Positions 16,764 through 26,129 of a stretch of DNA of 64,000 nucleotides are shown here, one piece after another (within the stretch, counting starts at the first letter, position 1; each line of letters opens with the position of its first letter). The notes under the pieces were generated by a model. The model had not been told where the DNA came from. It saw only the letters and a list, made by a program, of their open reading frames with translations, and made no database searches. Where the stretch lies: positions 1-64,000 of the forward strand of contig DVJD01000043.1 in the NCBI GenBank assembly GCA_018710785.1. Direction: 5' to 3'. Both the position numbers and the translations under genes were made by a program. Source of the stretch: Candidatus Fimimorpha excrementavium. GTDB taxonomy: Bacteria; Bacillota; Clostridia; Lachnospirales; Lachnospiraceae.

Positions 16764-17285
16764 ATGGACGATAAAAAGTATTATGAAGAACGGCCAAACG
16801 CCAACCAGTCCGAATCAGACGACTCTGATCCCCGCCGCAATACAGAGGACGGTCCCCGCTATCAATATCAGCCAGGCCGAAATCCATATTCCTATCATCA
16901 ATCGCCCGATCCGGGACAAAATCCTTATGACAGCCGCCCTCCCATGCGGCCGAAAGCCAATCCTCTGGCTCTGTCCTCTTTTATTGTAAGCATTCTCTCT
17001 TTTGTATTGTGCTGCTGTTCCCCCAATCTTTTGATGATTGGTTCCATCGCCGCCATCGGGCTTGCCATCTGCTCCAAGATCTTTTACAAAGGAACTCCCA
17101 TGCACGGGCTCGCCATAGCCGCCATCGTCATTGCCTGCGTAGGGATTATCCTCAATATCTGTATGCTGATCCTCTCCGTGGTATGGCTTCCCCAGTATCT
17201 GAAAGCCAACCCGGATATTGTGGAAGAGATGCAGAATTTTATCAGCCAATACGGCGCGGATCTCTCTGATTCCTTTTATTATTGA
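16764..17285 (+). CDS. DUF4190-like two-helix membrane protein
   Basis: A 173-aa protein. The first 70 residues are hydrophilic, rich in Pro, Asn, Tyr and Gln (NPYSYHQSPDPGQNPYDSRP) and probably disordered. Two membrane helices follow (about 76-108 and 116-146), with a cysteine cluster LCCCSP between. NPLALSSFIVSILSF and GTPMHGLAIAAIVIACVGI match the DUF4190 pattern. GAGGTAA precedes the ATG by about 5 nt. It is the only plus-strand gene in this area and converges on the DUF2752 gene, with only 3 nt between the stops. Function unknown. Confidence 0.75.
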   Translation: MDDKKYYEERPNANQSESDDSDPRRNTEDGPRYQYQPGRNPYSYHQSPDPGQNPYDSRPPMRPKANPLALSSFIVSILSFVLCCCSPNLLMIGSIAAIGLAICSKIFYKGTPMHGLAIAAIVIACVGIILNICMLILSVVWLPQYLKANPDIVEEMQNFISQYGADLSDSFYY

Positions 17286-17288
17286 TTG

Positions 17289-17771
17289 CTAAGGGATCAG
17301 CATCTGATGCTGGATCAGAAGCATATAATTCTTCCAGACCCAATTGGCGACAAAAAGCGCCACTCCCAGATAACAGTACCCGTTGCGGTAATGGAATCCC
17401 CGGATTCTGCCTTTGGTCACGTGTTTCAGGGTATGGGAGATCATATAGGCAAAGGCAAATAGGATCGCATAGCTGACTGCCGGGTTGTAATAGAAACTCT
17501 TTCCCACCTGACCGTGAAGAAGAAAAAGCACTGCTCTTGTTCCCCCGCACCCCGGACAGTACAGCCCCGTCATCTGACGCAGAATACAGGGTCTATCCTG
17601 AACATATGCCCGCAAATCCGGCAGCAGAAATAAAACGACGGCGGCCAATACAGCCGCCGCCGACAATCCAATCATAACCCGATACATGACTTCGTCATTC
17701 CATTCTCTTTCCAATTCCAAACGCTGCTCTGACTCCTGATAAACACGTTCTTTTTTTCTGTATCGTTTCAT
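17289..17771 (-). CDS. DUF2752 family membrane protein
   Basis: A 160-aa membrane protein with the DUF2752 signature CPGCGGTRA preceded by GLY (about residue 66) and 4 predicted helices. A basic, Glu-rich N-terminal tail comes first. The start at MKRYRKKE has AGGAG 7 nt upstream. The family is widespread in gut Clostridia and Bacteroidetes and its role is unknown. It lies 9 nt from the lysC stop, downstream on the same strand, and may be read from that operon. Confidence 0.82.
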   Translation of the reverse strand: MKRYRKKERVYQESEQRLELEREWNDEVMYRVMIGLSAAAVLAAVVLFLLPDLRAYVQDRPCILRQMTGLYCPGCGGTRAVLFLLHGQVGKSFYYNPAVSYAILFAFAYMISHTLKHVTKGRIRGFHYRNGYCYLGVALFVANWVWKNYMLLIQHQMLIP

Positions 17772-17800
17772 GGATCTTCTCCTATTTTTCACTGATCTTC

Positions 17801-19012
17801 TCAGTTTCCAAGGCCAAACGCATCATGCACGGAACGCATCGCGCCGTTTACATCCGCCTCATCAATCAACACCGTGATACGGATCTCTGAAGTAGAAATC
17901 ATCTTGATATTGATGCCCGCACTATAAAGCGCTTCAAACATTTTGGCGGCTACCCCTGGATTGGATGTCATACCCGCTCCGATGATGGAAACCTTTGCCA
18001 CATTTTCTTCATACTCCACGCCTTTGGCGGTGATGGAATCCATATTGTTATGGATAATATGCAGCGCGTCCTTTAAGTCTTCTCTGGAAACCGTAAAGGA
18101 AATATCCTTTGTCCCGTCGCGGCCCACCGACTGTAAGATAATATCCACATTGATATTCTTTGCGGAAAGGTAATCGAATACGCGGAACGCAATACCCGGT
18201 TCATCCTTTACTCCCAGTACCGATATTCTGGCTGTATTTTTATCAGCGGCGACACCGCTGACCAACATTTTCTCCATCTTTTTCGTTTCCTCCTTTACTA
18301 TGGTACCTTCCGCCCTCGTCAGGCTGGAGCGAACGACAAGCTGTACTCCATATTTCTTCGCCATTTCCACAGAACGGTTGTGAAGCACTTTGGCCCCCAG
18401 AGATGCAAAATCCAGCATTTCATCGTAGGTGACTTCCGCCATCTTACGGGCATTTGGCACGATCCTCGGATCGGCGGTATAGACTCCGTCCACATCCGTA
18501 TAGATCTCGCAGGCATCCGCATGGAGTACGGCGGCCAATGCGACCGCTGTCGTGTCGGATCCCCCTCTTCCCAGGGTCGTATAATCATCATATTTGCTGA
18601 TTCCCTGAAATCCGGTCACGACTACGATCTTTCTCATTTCCAGTTCTCTGCGGAGACGTTCTGTCTCAATCCGTTTTAATTTTGCGGAACCATATACCGA
18701 AGTCGTGTGCATGCCGATCTGCCATGCATTCAGAGAAATTGCCTGCACGCCCAGCGATTGAAACGCCATACACATCAGCGCCACGGATACCTGCTCTCCC
18801 GTCGTCAACAGCATGTCGACTTCTCTCTTGGAGGCAGAGGGATTGATTTCTTTGGCCTGCGCCAGCAGATGATCGGTGGTCTTTCCCATGGCGGATAACA
18901 CCACCACCACATCATGCCCTTTATTATAATCTTCCAAACAGCGGGAAGCCACATTGAATATGCGCTCTTTATCTGCGACAGAGCTTCCGCCGAATTTTTT
19001 CACGATTAACAT
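17801..19012 (-). CDS. lysC: Aspartate kinase
   Basis: Aspartokinase phosphorylates aspartate, the first step to lysine, threonine and methionine. The 403-aa monofunctional form starts MLIVKKFGGSSVAD. An ATG 18 nt upstream (19030) is also possible. Seen: KFGGSS at the N-terminus, TTGEQVSVALM, the catalytic GRGGSDTTAVALAAVL near residue 155, and two C-terminal ACT domains. One is near KNTARISVLGVKDEPGIAF and the other near VAKVSIIGAGMTSNPGVAAK; these would give feedback inhibition. Promoter TTGATT-N17-TATACT lies 40 nt upstream with too short a leader for a lysine riboswitch. hom lies next upstream. Confidence 0.95.
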   Translation of the reverse strand: MLIVKKFGGSSVADKERIFNVASRCLEDYNKGHDVVVVLSAMGKTTDHLLAQAKEINPSASKREVDMLLTTGEQVSVALMCMAFQSLGVQAISLNAWQIGMHTTSVYGSAKLKRIETERLRRELEMRKIVVVTGFQGISKYDDYTTLGRGGSDTTAVALAAVLHADACEIYTDVDGVYTADPRIVPNARKMAEVTYDEMLDFASLGAKVLHNRSVEMAKKYGVQLVVRSSLTRAEGTIVKEETKKMEKMLVSGVAADKNTARISVLGVKDEPGIAFRVFDYLSAKNINVDIILQSVGRDGTKDISFTVSREDLKDALHIIHNNMDSITAKGVEYEENVAKVSIIGAGMTSNPGVAAKMFEALYSAGINIKMISTSEIRITVLIDEADVNGAMRSVHDAFGLGN

Positions 19013-19052
19013 TGCCGTATTTCCTCTCATTTCTTTCTCTTTAATATATGCC

Positions 19053-19081
19053 AGTATATATCATTCCTCCCAAACAATCAA
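19053..19081 (-). promoter_or_regulatory. sigma-A promoter of lysC
   Basis: TTGATT (19076-19081) and TATACT (19053-19058) on the minus strand with 17-nt spacing. The predicted leader before lysC is about 35 nt and has no riboswitch. Confidence 0.7.
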
Positions 19082-19172
19082 GTCGTGTTTTGAAATATTC
19101 TGAAAAATAATACTGCCTGGCAGAGACATTCATGTTTTTATTCCGTCAGAAACGGACAGGCAATGCCTTCTT

Positions 19173-20387
19173 TTATCGCGCCATACGGATTCGATTGATG
19201 ACACATCCGATTTCTTTCGCCTTTTTCTCGAAGACTGATTCTTCCATCTCTTCGGTCCAGAACCCAAACTCATCCAAGCCCGGCAGTTCCATGTACCGCT
19301 CGATATGAAAAAGTTCTTTTACTCTCTGCTTGTTCTCTTCCCGTTTTCCCCTGATCCGCACAAAAAACCGATTGGTGCAGGCGGAAAATTCCTCCAATTC
19401 CAGCTTTTCTTTTGTCCAGCGGCGCATAATGCTGCGGTCCATATTGCAGGCCTCATCAATCACATCCGCCACCACCGCGCTGGCTGTCGGCAGCTTTCCT
19501 GCCCCCGCTCCATAGAACATCAGATCGCCGATGACATCTCCTCTCACCAGGATACCATTCATCACATCATCCACATGGTACAATGGATGATCCGGTTTCA
19601 CAAGCATTGGCGCCACCATGGCAAAGACCCGGCGGTCCTTCTCCATCCGACTGGTTCCGAATAGCTTTATTACCATCCCCATTTGGGAAGCATATTTCAT
19701 ATCTGTATCGCTGATCGAGGTAATCCCTTCTGTATGCACGTCTTTTGCCTCCACATTGGCTCCAAATGCCAGGGAGGACAGGATCGCAATCTTACGGCAG
19801 GCATCTTTCCCCTCGATATCCGCCTCTGGGTTCCTCTCTGCATATCCCAATTCCTGTGCTTTTTTCAGGATTTCATCGAATGTCACGCCATCCTTGCTCA
19901 TCCGCGTCAGCATAAAGTTCGTCGTGCCGTTTAAAATACCAGTAATCTCATAAATCTCATCGGAAGTAACAGATTGATTTAACGGACGGATAATGGGGAT
20001 TCCGCCTCCCACACTGGCCTCAAACAAGAAATTGGCGCCCTTCTGCTCTGCCAGCTCCATCAATTCCGCGCCATATTCTGCCACCAATTCCTTATTGGAC
20101 GTCGCGACGCTCTTTCCCTTTTCCAAACAGGCTTTTACAAAATCATACGCCGGTCTCAGGCCGCCCATGGTTTCCACAACGATCTCGATCTCAGGATCCT
20201 CTGTGATCTTTTGGATATCATGCACCACGCAGTCTTCCATCGGATCTCCCGGAAAATCACGCAGATCCAGAACATATTTCACATGGATCTCCTGTCCGGC
20301 TTTTTTCGCCACATAGGCGCAATTCCTGCGCAGCACCTCCACTACGCCGGAACCTATATTTCCATATCCTAACACTGCAATTTTCAT
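19173..20387 (-). CDS. hom: Homoserine dehydrogenase
   Basis: Hom reduces aspartate semialdehyde to homoserine with NAD(P)H. The 404-aa protein opens with the Rossmann motif AVLGYGNIGSGVVEVL. It carries TSNKELVAEYG, ASVGGGIPIIRPL and GILNGTTNFMLTRM, then the catalytic EADIEGKDACRK region and a GAGAGKLPTASAVVADV segment. The C-terminus is short, with only a partial ACT-like tail. It directly follows (about 29 nt) a small ACT-domain gene, a frequent neighbour in Clostridia that may supply threonine sensing. That last point is inference. Confidence 0.95.
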   Translation of the reverse strand: MKIAVLGYGNIGSGVVEVLRRNCAYVAKKAGQEIHVKYVLDLRDFPGDPMEDCVVHDIQKITEDPEIEIVVETMGGLRPAYDFVKACLEKGKSVATSNKELVAEYGAELMELAEQKGANFLFEASVGGGIPIIRPLNQSVTSDEIYEITGILNGTTNFMLTRMSKDGVTFDEILKKAQELGYAERNPEADIEGKDACRKIAILSSLAFGANVEAKDVHTEGITSISDTDMKYASQMGMVIKLFGTSRMEKDRRVFAMVAPMLVKPDHPLYHVDDVMNGILVRGDVIGDLMFYGAGAGKLPTASAVVADVIDEACNMDRSIMRRWTKEKLELEEFSACTNRFFVRIRGKREENKQRVKELFHIERYMELPGLDEFGFWTEEMEESVFEKKAKEIGCVINRIRMAR

Positions 20388-20416
20388 AACCTTTATACTC
20401 CTCTCTGTATCCCGTC

Positions 20417-20857
20417 CTACTCTCTTGCCAAAATTTTGACATAATGGATCCCGTCCAGCCGTTCCACATCTTCCAGCATTTCTGAGATATCGCCGGAATC
20501 GGGTCTTACATCCACGCTGAGTGTCAGGGACGCCACCCCGTTGATCGGGATCGTCTGATGGATTGTCAAGAGATTCGCTTTATACTCCGCGATCTTCTGA
20601 AGAACCACCGACAAAAGTCCTGGAACATCGTCCATCTGCAAAACAAATGTAATCGTTTTCCCCTTAACATTATCATGAAATGGAAAAATATCGTCCTTAT
20701 ATTTATAAAAAGAACTTCGGCTAATTCCCACCGCCTCTGTCGCATCATTGATTGTGACTACTTTTCCCGATTCCAAAAGCCGCTTCGCTTCCACCACATT
20801 CAACAGCACTTCCGGCAGCGCTTTTTTCCTCACCACATAATACTTTGTTTCTTCCAT
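20417..20857 (-). CDS. ACT-domain regulatory protein (PheB/UPF0735 type)
   Basis: A 146-aa protein. The first half holds a short helix-turn-helix-like stretch (VTINDATEAVGISRSSFYKYKD, read in two parts). The second half is an ACT domain (TFVLQMDDVPGLLSVVLQK). The layout matches the PheB/UPF0735 family. Start MEETKYYVV is preferred over an upstream open extension; GAGGG lies 4-5 nt upstream. It is the first gene of the hom operon with its own promoter at 20935-20963. A likely role is amino-acid sensing linked to homoserine/threonine synthesis. That is inferred from domain and position. Confidence 0.82.
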   Translation of the reverse strand: MEETKYYVVRKKALPEVLLNVVEAKRLLESGKVVTINDATEAVGISRSSFYKYKDDIFPFHDNVKGKTITFVLQMDDVPGLLSVVLQKIAEYKANLLTIHQTIPINGVASLTLSVDVRPDSGDISEMLEDVERLDGIHYVKILARE

Positions 20858-20934
20858 ATTCCCTCTCATTCTTTCCATATTCTTTCCGCATCGGTTTTGT
20901 TCGTGCCAAAAAGACAAATGTCTTCACCTGAAAG

Positions 20935-20963
20935 ATATTAACACAGATTATTCCAGAAATCAA
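20935..20963 (-). promoter_or_regulatory. sigma-A promoter of ACT-hom operon
   Basis: TTGATT (20958-20963) and TAATAT (20935-20940) on the minus strand, 17-nt spacing, about 80 nt before the chosen start. Confidence 0.6.
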
Positions 20964-21087
20964 GACTTTTTTAATCTCAAAAATTTTAAGCGGCTGCTCC
21001 GCCATTGGAAAAACGCCGAGACCGTATCCTTCTTCATGCCCAATAAGGCCACTGAATCAGACACAATCCCGGCGGTCGCTTCTCCAT

Positions 21088-22213
21088 TTACTCTATTTCC
21101 TGATCATTTCCTGTATTGATCCATTTCAGATATGCACTGATGAACAAATCCAGGTCGCCATCCAGCACGGCTCCCACATTTCCGCTTTCTGCACCGGTGC
21201 GATGGTCTTTTACCAGTGTATACGGCTGCAAAACATACGAACGGATCTGATTTCCCCATCCGATTTCCTTCACTTCCCCTCGGATATCGGAAATCTTTTC
21301 CGCGTTTTCCTGCTGCTTCAGCATATACAGCTTTGCCTTCAGCATCTGCATTGCCTTATCCTTATTTTGGAACTGGGAACGCTCATTCTGGCACTGCACC
21401 ACAATTCCCGTGGGAATATGCGTAATGCGGACGGCTGATGACGTCTTATTGATGTGCTGTCCGCCGGCTCCGCTGGATCGGTACGTATCGATACGAAGAT
21501 CATCTTCATTGATTTCCACATCCAGATCCTCTTCGATATCCGGCATCACATCACAGGATACAAATGACGTCTGTCTCTTTCCAGCCGCGTTAAACGGAGA
21601 GATACGCACCAGGCGGTGCACTCCCCTCTCTGATTTCAGATACCCAAAGGCATTTTCGCCATTGATCTGAACCGTCACAGATTTAATGCCCGCTTCTTCT
21701 CCGTCCAGGTAATCCAAAACCTGCGTGCTGAATCCCTTTCGATCGGCCCAGCGGCAGTACATGCGGTACAGCATGCCTGCCCAGTCGCAGGACTCGGTCC
21801 CTCCGGCTCCGGCATTCAAACGCAGGATCGCATTATTTTTATCATACTCACCTGACAGCAGCGTGCTGATCCGCATCTCTTCCAGATGATCCGAAAAGTT
21901 CTTTAAGGATTCTTCAATCTCAGGAAGCACTTCCGGATCGTTTTCTTCATATCCCATCTCAATCAAAATCTGTATCTCTTCATATTGATTTTCGAGACTT
22001 TCAAAGGACTTTACCACATCTTCCAGATGTCTCAGTTCCTTCATGATTTTCTGAGACTCTTCCGGATTGTCCCAAAATCCAGGCTCTTCCATCGTTCTCT
22101 GCAGCTCTGCAATGCGTTCTTTCTTCGCTGTTAAGCTAAAGTGAATCCCTCAATTCGTATAATGGCTTTTCATAAGTAGATAGTGTATATTTATACTGGT
22201 CTAATTCTACCAT
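21088..22213 (-). CDS. prfB: Peptide chain release factor 2 with programmed frameshift (UAG at shift site)
   Basis: RF2 releases peptides at UGA and UAA. The main frame (22137 down to 21088) carries the SPF anticodon-like tripeptide in RISPFNAAGKRQ and the catalytic GGQ in SSGAGGQHINK. Translation starts at 22213 (MVELDQYKYTL, with an AAGG-type site upstream). It runs 25 codons, then meets CTT TAG C (stop at 22136-22138), preceded by an internal GAGGG. A +1 shift on CTT rejoins the main frame (SLTAKKERIAELQ), giving about 374 aa, a normal length. The classic site is CTT TGA C. Here the stop is UAG, which RF2 does not read. The gene follows secA by 41 nt and is probably cotranscribed. Confidence 0.93.
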
Positions 22214-22254
22214 GAACCGTCACCTTCTTTCTTTTTTCATTCTTTCAGCCGGGA

Positions 22255-24828
22255 CTACTTTAATCGTCCGCAGCACTGTTTATATTTTTTGCCGGAACCG
22301 CATGGGCAGGGATCATTGGGATATACTTTTGCGTCCAGACGGCGTTTCGGCGCCTTGGCTGCCGACTCGTCTTTATTGGTTCCCGTCACCTTGGCCACCT
22401 GCTCTCGTTCCGCCGGCTGTTCGATTCTTGCATGGAGCAGAAGTCTCACCGTATCCTCACGGATGCTGGCCATCATGGCATTGAACATATCATATCCGGC
22501 CATCTTGTATTCCACAAACGGATCCCTCTGTCCATATGCCTGCAGACCGATTCCCTGACGAAGCTGATCCATATCGTCAATATGATCCATCCACTTGCGG
22601 TCAATGACTTTCAGCAGAACCACACGTTCCAGCTCACGAATCTGCTCCGCCTGCGGGAACTCAGCCTCTTTCTTTTCATACAGCTTAATGGCCTTCTCTT
22701 TCAGCATATGCTTCAGTTTATCTTTTTTGAAATTCTTTTTCTGCTCATCGGTCAGAACCACCGGTTCCATGGGAACCACAGGAAGAAGTGTCATATTTAA
22801 TTCTTCCATATTCCATTCATCCGGCGCCTGGTCATCCGAGATACACAGATCCACAATGTTTTCTGTAATGTCGCTGACCATTTTAAGGACAACATCGCGC
22901 ATACTGTCTCCATCCAGTACACGGCGGCGTTCTTTGTATATGATCTCTCTCTGCTCATTGACCACTTCATCATATTTGAGCAGATTTTCACGGATCGCAT
23001 AGTTATTTCCTTCGATCTTTTTCTGCGCCTTTTCAATGGCGGAAGAAAGCATCTTGTGCTCAATCTGTTCCCCTTCCGGCACTCCCAGGGCATTGAATAC
23101 ACTCATGATTTTTTCAGAACCAAACAGACGCATCAGATCGTCTTCCAGAGAAATATAGAAGCGGGACTCTCCGGGATCTCCCTGACGGCCGGAACGGCCG
23201 CGCAGCTGATTGTCAATACGTCTGGATTCATGGCGCTCGGTACCGATAATCTTAAGACCGCCCGCTGCTCTGGCTTCCTCATCCAGCTTGATATCCGTAC
23301 CACGGCCGGCCATGTTCGTCGCGATGGTAACTGCCCCATGCATGCCGGCTTCCGCCACAATCTCTGCCTCCAGCTCATGATACTTGGCGTTCAGCACTTT
23401 ATGCGGGATTCCCTGACGGCGCAGCATTTTGCTCAGTTCTTCCGACGCGTCAATGTTGATGGTACCGACAAGCACCGGCTGCCCTTTCTCATGGGCGCGC
23501 TTCACTTCTTCCACAACCGCGTGCAGCTTTTCTTTCTTAGTCTTGTATACCGCATCCTCCTGATCGATACGGATGACCGGTTTATTGGTCGGCACTTCCA
23601 CAACATCCATGCCGTAGATATTGCGGAATTCTTTTTCCTCTGTCTGCGCCGTACCCGTCATACCGCATTTCTTATCATACTTATTAAAAAAGTTCTGGAA
23701 TGTGATCGTCGCCAGAGTTTTGCTTTCCCTGTTTACTTTCACATGTTCCTTGGCCTCAATGGCCTGATGAAGGCCGTCGGAGTATCTTCTGCCAGGCATG
23801 ATACGCCCTGTAAATTCATCCACAATCAGAACTTCGTCATCCTTCACCACATAATCCTGATCCCGGAACATCAGATAATTGGCACGCAGAGCCAAGTTGA
23901 CATTGTGCTGGATCTCCAGATTTTCCGGGTCTGCCAGGTTTTCGATGTGGAAAAACTTCTCCACTTTACGGATTCCCTGTTCGGTCAGATTTACAATCTT
24001 ATCCTTTTCATTGACAATGAAATCACCGGTTTCTTCAATCTCTTCGCCCATGATGGCATTCATCTTGGAAAACTCTGCGCTGGCTTCGCCCTTCTCCAGC
24101 TGTCTGGCGAGAATATCACAGATCTCATACAGCTTTGTGGATTTGCCGCTCTGACCGGAAATGATCAGCGGTGTTCTGGCCTCGTCGATCAGGATGGAGT
24201 CCACCTCAACGATGATGGCAAAGTTCAGTCCTCTCTGCACGAGCTGTTCCTTATATATAACCATATTATCTCGAAGATAATCAAAACCCAATTCATTATT
24301 TGTGACATAAGTAATGTCACAGTTATAGGCGGCACGTCTTTCATCGTTGTTCATGCTGTTCAATACAACACCGACCGTCAGGCCCAAGAACTCATGAACA
24401 CGTCCCATCCACTGCGCATCGCGCTGTGCCAGATAGTCATTCACCGTCACCACATGGACGCCTTTTCCTGTCAATGCATTCAGATAAGCAGGAAGAAGCG
24501 CGGTCTGCGTTTTACCTTCACCGGTCTTCATCTCAGCGATGCGCCCCTGATGCAGAATAATCCCTCCCAGAAGCTGCACCGGATAATGTTCCTGGTTTAA
24601 AACCCTTTTTGCCGCTTCCCGAACAGTCGCATACGCTTCCGGCAAAATGGAATCCAAAGACTCCCCCTTTGCATAACGCTCTTTATATTCCTGCGTTTTT
24701 GCACGCAGCTGTTCATCACTTAATTTCCCCATAGTAGGTCTAAGTTCTTCGATTTTATTCAGCAGCGGCTTAATCAGCTTGATTTCCCGCTGGCTGTGTG
24801 TACCGAATAGTTTCGTAACAATACCCAT
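22255..24828 (-). CDS. secA: Preprotein translocase ATPase SecA
   Basis: SecA is the motor that drives preproteins through SecYEG. The 857-aa protein is full length. Seen: Walker [21 protein letters not shown] near residue 100, the DEAD-like [40 protein letters not shown], and [13 protein letters not shown]. Also seen are [10 protein letters not shown] and the Arg-finger region [19 protein letters not shown]-terminal zinc motif [14 protein letters not shown] follows, which binds SecB or ribosomes/lipids. AGGAGG lies 5 nt before the ATG; a promoter TTGAAT-N17-TAAAAT is 50 nt further up. Only one secA is visible. Confidence 0.97.
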   Translation of the reverse strand: MGIVTKLFGTHSQREIKLIKPLLNKIEELRPTMGKLSDEQLRAKTQEYKERYAKGESLDSILPEAYATVREAAKRVLNQEHYPVQLLGGIILHQGRIAEMKTGEGKTQTALLPAYLNALTGKGVHVVTVNDYLAQRDAQWMGRVHEFLGLTVGVVLNSMNNDERRAAYNCDITYVTNNELGFDYLRDNMVIYKEQLVQRGLNFAIIVEVDSILIDEARTPLIISGQSGKSTKLYEICDILARQLEKGEASAEFSKMNAIMGEEIEETGDFIVNEKDKIVNLTEQGIRKVEKFFHIENLADPENLEIQHNVNLALRANYLMFRDQDYVVKDDEVLIVDEFTGRIMPGRRYSDGLHQAIEAKEHVKVNRESKTLATITFQNFFNKYDKKCGMTGTAQTEEKEFRNIYGMDVVEVPTNKPVIRIDQEDAVYKTKKEKLHAVVEEVKRAHEKGQPVLVGTINIDASEELSKMLRRQGIPHKVLNAKYHELEAEIVAEAGMHGAVTIATNMAGRGTDIKLDEEARAAGGLKIIGTERHESRRIDNQLRGRSGRQGDPGESRFYISLEDDLMRLFGSEKIMSVFNALGVPEGEQIEHKMLSSAIEKAQKKIEGNNYAIRENLLKYDEVVNEQREIIYKERRRVLDGDSMRDVVLKMVSDITENIVDLCISDDQAPDEWNMEELNMTLLPVVPMEPVVLTDEQKKNFKKDKLKHMLKEKAIKLYEKKEAEFPQAEQIRELERVVLLKVIDRKWMDHIDDMDQLRQGIGLQAYGQRDPFVEYKMAGYDMFNAMMASIREDTVRLLLHARIEQPAEREQVAKVTGTNKDESAAKAPKRRLDAKVYPNDPCPCGSGKKYKQCCGRLK

Positions 24829-24878
24829 ATCTTCCTCCTATCTATGCACCACGGCCCATTGGCCACAGCCTACGTTTC

Positions 24879-24907
24879 ATTTTATCATGCTTCTTTCCAT
24901 TATTCAA
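24879..24907 (-). promoter_or_regulatory. sigma-A promoter of secA
   Basis: TTGAAT (24902-24907) and TAAAAT (24879-24884) on the minus strand with 17-nt spacing, about 50 nt before the secA ATG. Confidence 0.65.
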
Positions 24908-25061
24908 CTGTAAATTCCGGCCGTCCGGATTTCCATTCCCCATACAAAAAAATAGTACGCAAAAATACCGCACAGCAAACTGCACAAAAAATCCTCTTGC
25001 TTCTACTCTCTCCCACAAAGCGACACTTTAGCCTCACAGATTTCTACATTTTTCCCTCAAG

Positions 25062-25158
25062 TTATCCACAATCCCAATGAGTTTTTTTTCAATGTTTTTG
25101 AGTTATACACTGACTTATCCACATTATCCACAGTTTTCCCCTGTCCACATGTGGGAAA
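25062..25158. promoter_or_regulatory. DnaA-box cluster
   Basis: Three perfect DnaA boxes TTATCCACA lie at 25062-25070, 25115-25123 and 25124-25132 (the last two directly abutting). Near-matches are TTATACACT (25103-25111), CTGTCCACA (25141-25149) and the reverse TGTGGGAAA (25150-25158). Poly-T stretches sit between. The cluster is in the 570-nt divergent gap of secA and hpf, with no dnaA or dnaN nearby. A DnaA titration or regulatory site is more likely than the chromosomal origin. That is inference. Confidence 0.7.
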
Positions 25159-25296
25159 ATCGTTCGCCCTGAAACAAACATCCGTTTTGTACATCTTCCA
25201 TAAATCGTCATCACTTTTACCATGTATGTAAAAAAATACTTGACATTTTTCGACAAATCACCGCACTTCAAAGTTGTTTAACAATTCAAAAATCAT

Positions 25297-25324
25297 TTGC
25301 AAATTTTCTGTTTTGTGGTATAAT
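25297..25324 (+). promoter_or_regulatory. Promoter of hpf
   Basis: TTGCAA (25297-25302) and TATAAT (25319-25324) are spaced 16 nt on the plus strand. A short hairpin TACCAA/TTGGTA lies in the leader before the AAGGAG site of hpf. Confidence 0.7.
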
Positions 25325-25407
25325 AATGACAAACAATTATTACCAATTTATTTGGTAAACCGGCTTTTAAAGCGGTGATATAAAACGAACCAAAGGAGTT
25401 GATTCAT

Positions 25408-25935
25408 ATGAAATTTATCATCACAGGCAGAAACATTCAGGTTACACCAGGTTTAAAAGCAGCCGTAGAAGAAAAGTTGGGGAAATTAAAACGTTATTTT
25501 TCTTCAGACACTGAAGTCTATGTAACATTAAGTGTACAGAAAGATTCTCAAAAAATTGAAGTCACCATTCCCGTGAAGGGCAATATCATCCGCTCGGAAC
25601 AGGAAAGTTCTGATATGTATGTATCCATTGATCTTGTGGAAGAAGTCATCGAACGTCAGCTCAGGCGTTATAAAACAAAGCTGACAAGACAAAAACAAAA
25701 TGCACAGTCCTTCTCCTCTCTGTTTATGGAAGAAGAAGCCGAAGAAGATGAAACGATTAAGATTGTTAAAAGCAAACGCTTCGGTGTAAAACCCATGGAT
25801 CCGGAGGAAGCCTGCATACAGATGGAATTGCTCGGCCATAGCTTTTATGTATTCAGCAATGCGCAGACAAACGAAGTGAATGTTGTATACAAACGAAAAG
25901 ACGGTGCATATGGTTTAATTGAACCAGAATTCTAA
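25408..25935 (+). CDS. hpf: Ribosome hibernation promoting factor (long form)
   Basis: Long HPF joins two 70S ribosomes into inactive 100S dimers in stationary phase. About 175 aa. Seen: the N-terminal S30AE domain beginning MKFIITGRNIQVTPGLKAAV, with the basic helix KLGKLKRYF. An acidic linker (EEEAEEDET) follows. The C-terminal dimerisation domain begins IVKSKRFGVKPMDPEEACIQ and carries GHSFYVFSNAQTNEVNVVY. The start is fixed by AAGGAG 9 nt upstream; an in-frame TTG slightly earlier is disregarded. A strong terminator follows. Upstream lies a DnaA-box cluster. Confidence 0.95.
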   Translation: MKFIITGRNIQVTPGLKAAVEEKLGKLKRYFSSDTEVYVTLSVQKDSQKIEVTIPVKGNIIRSEQESSDMYVSIDLVEEVIERQLRRYKTKLTRQKQNAQSFSSLFMEEEAEEDETIKIVKSKRFGVKPMDPEEACIQMELLGHSFYVFSNAQTNEVNVVYKRKDGAYGLIEPEF

Positions 25936-25966
25936 TATGGACAGGCCTCTTAGTCAATAATTTTGA

Positions 25967-26054
25967 GGGTGCTGCAAAATTCGCATAGCCGCAGAAAAAT
26001 AATCAGCAGGATTATTTTTTTCTGTACAGCGCGAATTTTGCAGCACCCCCTTTT
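25967..26054 (+). terminator. Long-stem terminator after hpf
   Basis: GGGTGCTGCAAAATTCGC (25967-25984) and its exact complement (26031-26048) enclose a second inner stem (CAGAAAAATAATC with GATTATTTTTTTCTG). CCTTTTTT follows. The two-tier 82-nt hairpin with a U tract should stop hpf transcription. On the other strand it lies downstream of the NlpC/P60 gene, so it may work both ways. Confidence 0.8.
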
Positions 26055-26129
26055 TTAGCCTTTTTATAGCAGAAAAGAACCTCCAGTACGGTGACTGAAG
26101 GTTCCTTTATGTAAATACTTCTGAATGAA

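Noticed and set aside
19013-19052. Lysine riboswitch before lysC
   Set aside because: The predicted leader is about 35 nt, far too short for the aptamer.
25062-25158. Chromosomal origin oriC
   Set aside because: DnaA boxes are present but there is no dnaA, dnaN, rpmH or strand-switch pattern. A DnaA-binding cluster is the safer call.
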